Positions 39,469-41,653 of a DNA stretch of 41,653 nucleotides are shown here, one piece after another; within the stretch, counting starts at the first letter, position 1; every line of letters begins with the position of its first letter. This stretch comes from an uncultured Eubacteriales bacterium (GTDB taxonomy: Bacteria > Bacillota > Clostridia > Monoglobales > Monoglobaceae). The notes under the pieces were generated by a model. That model was not told where the DNA came from, searched no databases, and saw only the letters and a list, made by a program, of their open reading frames with translations. Location: positions 1 to 41,653 of the forward strand of contig CAJLFL010000001.1 in NCBI GenBank assembly GCA_905205855.1, read 5' to 3'. The translations under genes and the position numbers were made by a program.

Positions 39469-41472
39469 ATGGGATTGCTTAAACACATTAAATTGGAGAT
39501 TGAACTTTATCCGATGTATTCAAGGATTTTTGCCGAATACGAGTTTGATAATAACTGCGGAAGGGAGCTTGCGGCAAGCTTTATTTTTCCTGTTCCGGGC
39601 GATGCAGTCATAACGGGGATAAATAAGATGGGAGCTGACAAAAGGCTTGTGCGCGCATCGGTTAAGCCGATGACGGAACAAGGATTTGCTGACAGCGGTA
39701 TGAGAATTATACGGCTTAACTCCCGGCTTTACCGCTTTGACTGGGGGTGTGTAAAGCCGGATGAAAAATGTACTGTCCTGGCGGAAATGCTGGTTTTGTT
39801 AAAAGCAGAAGGCGGCAAGATAAGATTAAATATTCCGCTGGGACAAGAGGCATACTCAGGAAATAGTTTTTTTGCGGACGGATGTATGGCAAAAATAATG
39901 GTAAGAACGCAGAAGTGTGGCTTGCGCTGCTGCTCGCCAACGCATAATGTAACCGCAGAAAGTACAGAGCAGGAAACGCTTTTCAAGCTTAAAACCGCTA
40001 CCGGCAGGGACGCTGTCCTGGAATTTGACGGATTTGGATATTCTTCTATGGGGGTTGTCGGCGGCGGAGTCGGATTTTATCGGGTGTCCGCAAATGGCAA
40101 GGCTGTTTATGGCGATATAAAAGAAGAGAACCGGGTAATTTTACTTGCGGATGTTTCAAAACAGCCTAAGCTGATTAAGGAGTTTATAGTCAAGGCGGTA
40201 CAAAGCGTGAAAAACGAAAGGCGTGTGCAGATATTTTTAGGCAGAGAAAAAATGTTTGCAGATTTTCGCAGTGCTGACGAGATGTTATGTGACGAGCTTT
40301 TGCGTGCCTTGTCAACAGATGATGGAATTCCGTGCGGAGCAACGGAATTTGTAATGCTGCTGTCGGAGGCTGACCTTACGGATACAGATGTGATTATGGT
40401 TACTGCCGACTCAAAGCCGGGCATGGAAATGCCTTTTGATTATTATGGGCTTTCACAGCCGATAAATGTTTTTTTAATCGGTGAATATGCCGGCGGATTG
40501 GGTGAATACCGTGAAAGCGGCAGTATTAATTATTGCGAGCATTTTTATCCGAATGATATAACCTCAGAGCGTATAGCTTTGGCAATAAGCCGTATTGCAG
40601 CACAGAAATCGGAAATACGGCTGACTGCGGACGGATATTCCGTTACTGAAACTATCCGAACCTCGGACAGCTGTATGGCGGCTGATGGACATATGGATAT
40701 AGCGGTAAGGTATAACGGAATACCTCCGGAGCGGTTTACAGTGTGGGAGAATTGTATTAAAAAGGAAACAATCCAAATTAGCAGAATAGAAGCCTGCTCG
40801 GATATTTATAATTTAGAGGTGCTGTACGCCGGTATAAAGATAAGGGAACTATCGGCGCTGCAGAAAAGACTTGGCGCGGATTCATGCTTCAGAATAAGAA
40901 AAGAAATAGGGGCATTGGGCGTAAAATACGGTATAATTACCTCCGAAACAATGCTTGAGGTCGAAACGGCAAACGGCAGCACTGCCTGTATACCGGCAAT
41001 ATTCTATCTTGGCGGCGCAGATGACGGAACAACAACGGGCAGAGGGTCGATTTTCAGAGAAAGCGGCTTAATGCGGAAAATGGATGATAAGACTAAGCGG
41101 CTGCTGATTGATTTTTGCATTTGCGTTTTAAAATGTGCGATACACAGTGACGGAGCGATTGCGGACGAAGGCTGCTTTGATGAATACGAGCGTGCCTGCC
41201 GTACTGCTTTTGCTGCTGCGGCATTGCAGCTGACAGAATACAGGAACAGTCCGGGCGGACCGGAATTTGCATTTAAGTATTTAAAAAAGAATCCGCCGTC
41301 AGGCTTTGCAATGCAGCTGTATTTGCACAGGGACAGGCTTTCTGAATTTATGACAAAAAACAATCAGGCAGTTTTAAAGGAACTGCCTGATTGTGATGAA
41401 CTTTTAAAGCAGCTTAAAAATCGAAATGAAAGAGTTTATGCTGCTGCACAGCTTATTCTTGCGCTTGCTTAG
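39469..41472 (+). CDS. VIT-domain protein of unknown function
   Basis: About 667 residues. The N-terminus is a VIT (vault/inter-alpha-trypsin) domain: YPMYSRIFAEYEFDNN, AASFIFPVPGDAVITG, and LYRFDWGCVKPDEKCTVLAEM closing near residue 140. A middle part (about 205-370) has alternating strands and helices like a degenerate von Willebrand A fold (VILLADVSKQPKLIKEFIVK replaces the usual DxSxS metal site). A C-terminal helical part follows. No signal peptide or membrane helix, so cytoplasmic. In-frame ATGs are 39457 and 39469; the second follows GGTGGG. Function is unknown. VIT proteins often mediate protein contacts. A perfect 13-bp hairpin lies within its 3' end. Confidence 0.72.
   Translation: MGLLKHIKLEIELYPMYSRIFAEYEFDNNCGRELAASFIFPVPGDAVITGINKMGADKRLVRASVKPMTEQGFADSGMRIIRLNSRLYRFDWGCVKPDEKCTVLAEMLVLLKAEGGKIRLNIPLGQEAYSGNSFFADGCMAKIMVRTQKCGLRCCSPTHNVTAESTEQETLFKLKTATGRDAVLEFDGFGYSSMGVVGGGVGFYRVSANGKAVYGDIKEENRVILLADVSKQPKLIKEFIVKAVQSVKNERRVQIFLGREKMFADFRSADEMLCDELLRALSTDDGIPCGATEFVMLLSEADLTDTDVIMVTADSKPGMEMPFDYYGLSQPINVFLIGEYAGGLGEYRESGSINYCEHFYPNDITSERIALAISRIAAQKSEIRLTADGYSVTETIRTSDSCMAADGHMDIAVRYNGIPPERFTVWENCIKKETIQISRIEACSDIYNLEVLYAGIKIRELSALQKRLGADSCFRIRKEIGALGVKYGIITSETMLEVETANGSTACIPAIFYLGGADDGTTTGRGSIFRESGLMRKMDDKTKRLLIDFCICVLKCAIHSDGAIADEGCFDEYERACRTAFAAAALQLTEYRNSPGGPEFAFKYLKKNPPSGFAMQLYLHRDRLSEFMTKNNQAVLKELPDCDELLKQLKNRNERVYAAAQLILALA
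41361..41393. repeat. Perfect 13-bp inverted repeat inside the coding sequence
   Basis: CAATCAGGCAGTT (41361-41373), 7-base loop, AACTGCCTGATTG (41381-41393). It has no T-run after it on the plus strand. On the minus strand it lies 60 bases beyond the end of the queH remnant and could have been its terminator. Confidence 0.8.
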
Positions 41473-41600
41473 GAATATCGGATTCAACTCTCCGCCTGGA
41501 ATAAACACAGCCGCAATAATTTTGACGGTATAAGCCGTACTGTGTCGAAAGCTCTATTGAGCGTTTATAGCCGTTCCGCTTTTTGAAGTCTGACGGCATG
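41453..41600 (-). pseudogene. queH: queH 3' remnant (epoxyqueuosine reductase C-terminus)
   Basis: The minus strand reads 48 codons: MPSDFKKRNGYKRSIELSTQ then YGLYRQNYCGCVYS and a short tail, ending at TAA 41453-41455. This matches the end of QueH (DUF208), including the YRQxYCGCxxS motif that binds iron-sulfur/metal. QueH is normally about 180-220 residues. Here the frame has a stop two codons upstream of the MPSDFKK methionine, and the remaining window sequence on that side encodes a LacI start on the other strand. The rest of the gene is missing, so this is a truncated remnant. It overlaps the VIT gene end tail-to-tail by 20 bases. Confidence 0.75.
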
Positions 41601-41615
41601 TTTTAAGGGGGTTTG

Positions 41616-41653
41616 ATGGCGTATCGTGCGACACTGAAGGATGTGGCCGCTGC
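41616..41653 (+). CDS. LacI-family transcriptional regulator, first codons only
   Basis: ATG 41616-41618 after AAGGGGG starts MAYRATLKDVAA and runs off the window. This is the classic beginning of a LacI-family DNA-binding helix-turn-helix (TLKDVAxxAGVS). Regulators of this family bind sugars and control catabolic operons. The target lies outside the window. The upstream 41505-41545 has a nested dyad (ACACAG...CTGTGT around ACGG/CCGT) inside the queH remnant. Confidence 0.7.
   Translation, partial: MAYRATLKDVAA

Noticed and set aside
1..41653. CRISPR arrays, rRNA, tRNA, insertion sequences, prophage genes
   Set aside because: No regular repeat-spacer pattern, no tRNA cloverleaf or rRNA signature and no transposase or phage proteins were seen.

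Overview
The window looks like chromosome of an anaerobic, probably endospore-forming Clostridia-type Firmicute, perhaps a gut pectin or hemicellulose degrader. The evidence is an uninterrupted sigK, ribonuclease Y, ferredoxin-dependent 2-oxoacid oxidoreductase genes, S-layer-homology (SLH) proteins, an LplB/YtcP-type sugar transporter without its own ATPase, strong AGGAGG ribosome sites and several TTG starts. Species cannot be fixed from sequence alone.

Region 1 (1-3047) holds the end of a TIM-barrel sugar isomerase/epimerase, a two-cluster ferredoxin-like protein and a phosphodiesterase on the minus strand, then three small tandem genes of unknown function. Region 2 (3048-10080, minus strand) is a branched-chain acid operon. 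Its order is ilvE, a P-loop ATPase, the four subunits of a branched-chain 2-oxoacid:ferredoxin oxidoreductase (delta, alpha, beta, gamma), an XRE-cupin regulator cut by an in-frame TAG, and an AMP-forming acyl-CoA synthetase. Together these interconvert Val/Leu/Ile, 2-oxoacids, branched acyl-CoAs and branched fatty acids. In front of ilvE is an ORF whose end is a dense Ile/Val run, followed by an intrinsic terminator and a competing antiterminator pairing. This has the layout of leader-peptide attenuation, a mechanism not usually expected in Firmicutes, and it is the most interesting finding here.

Region 3 (10192-11753) is a single SLH-anchored M15 peptidase gene. Region 4 (11769-35978) is a polysaccharide-use locus of about 24 kb. 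A minus-strand DUF4091 glycosidase-like gene has a promoter that starts transcription exactly at a folded 103-nt leader. A divergent plus-strand cluster of about 20 kb encodes a cytoplasmic GH28-like beta-helix enzyme, two solute-binding lipoproteins, two permeases, a large secreted discoidin-type protein, two secreted beta-helix enzymes with discoidin-like and SLH-like modules (one split by an in-frame TGA), and two SLH surface proteins. A membrane-bound AraC-family sensor-regulator with its own promoter follows. The likely logic is that surface enzymes cut a plant or host glycan, binding proteins and permeases import oligomers, the cytoplasmic enzymes finish them, and the AraC sensor controls expression.

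Region 5 (35979-41653) has rny, a decayed pnuC (frameshift plus TGA) behind an attenuator-like leader, sigK, a VIT-domain protein, a 3' remnant of queH, and the first codons of a LacI-family regulator. Three genes in the window carry in-frame stops inside otherwise conserved reading frames. TAG and TGA both end intact genes here, so mutation or assembly error is likelier than a changed code.
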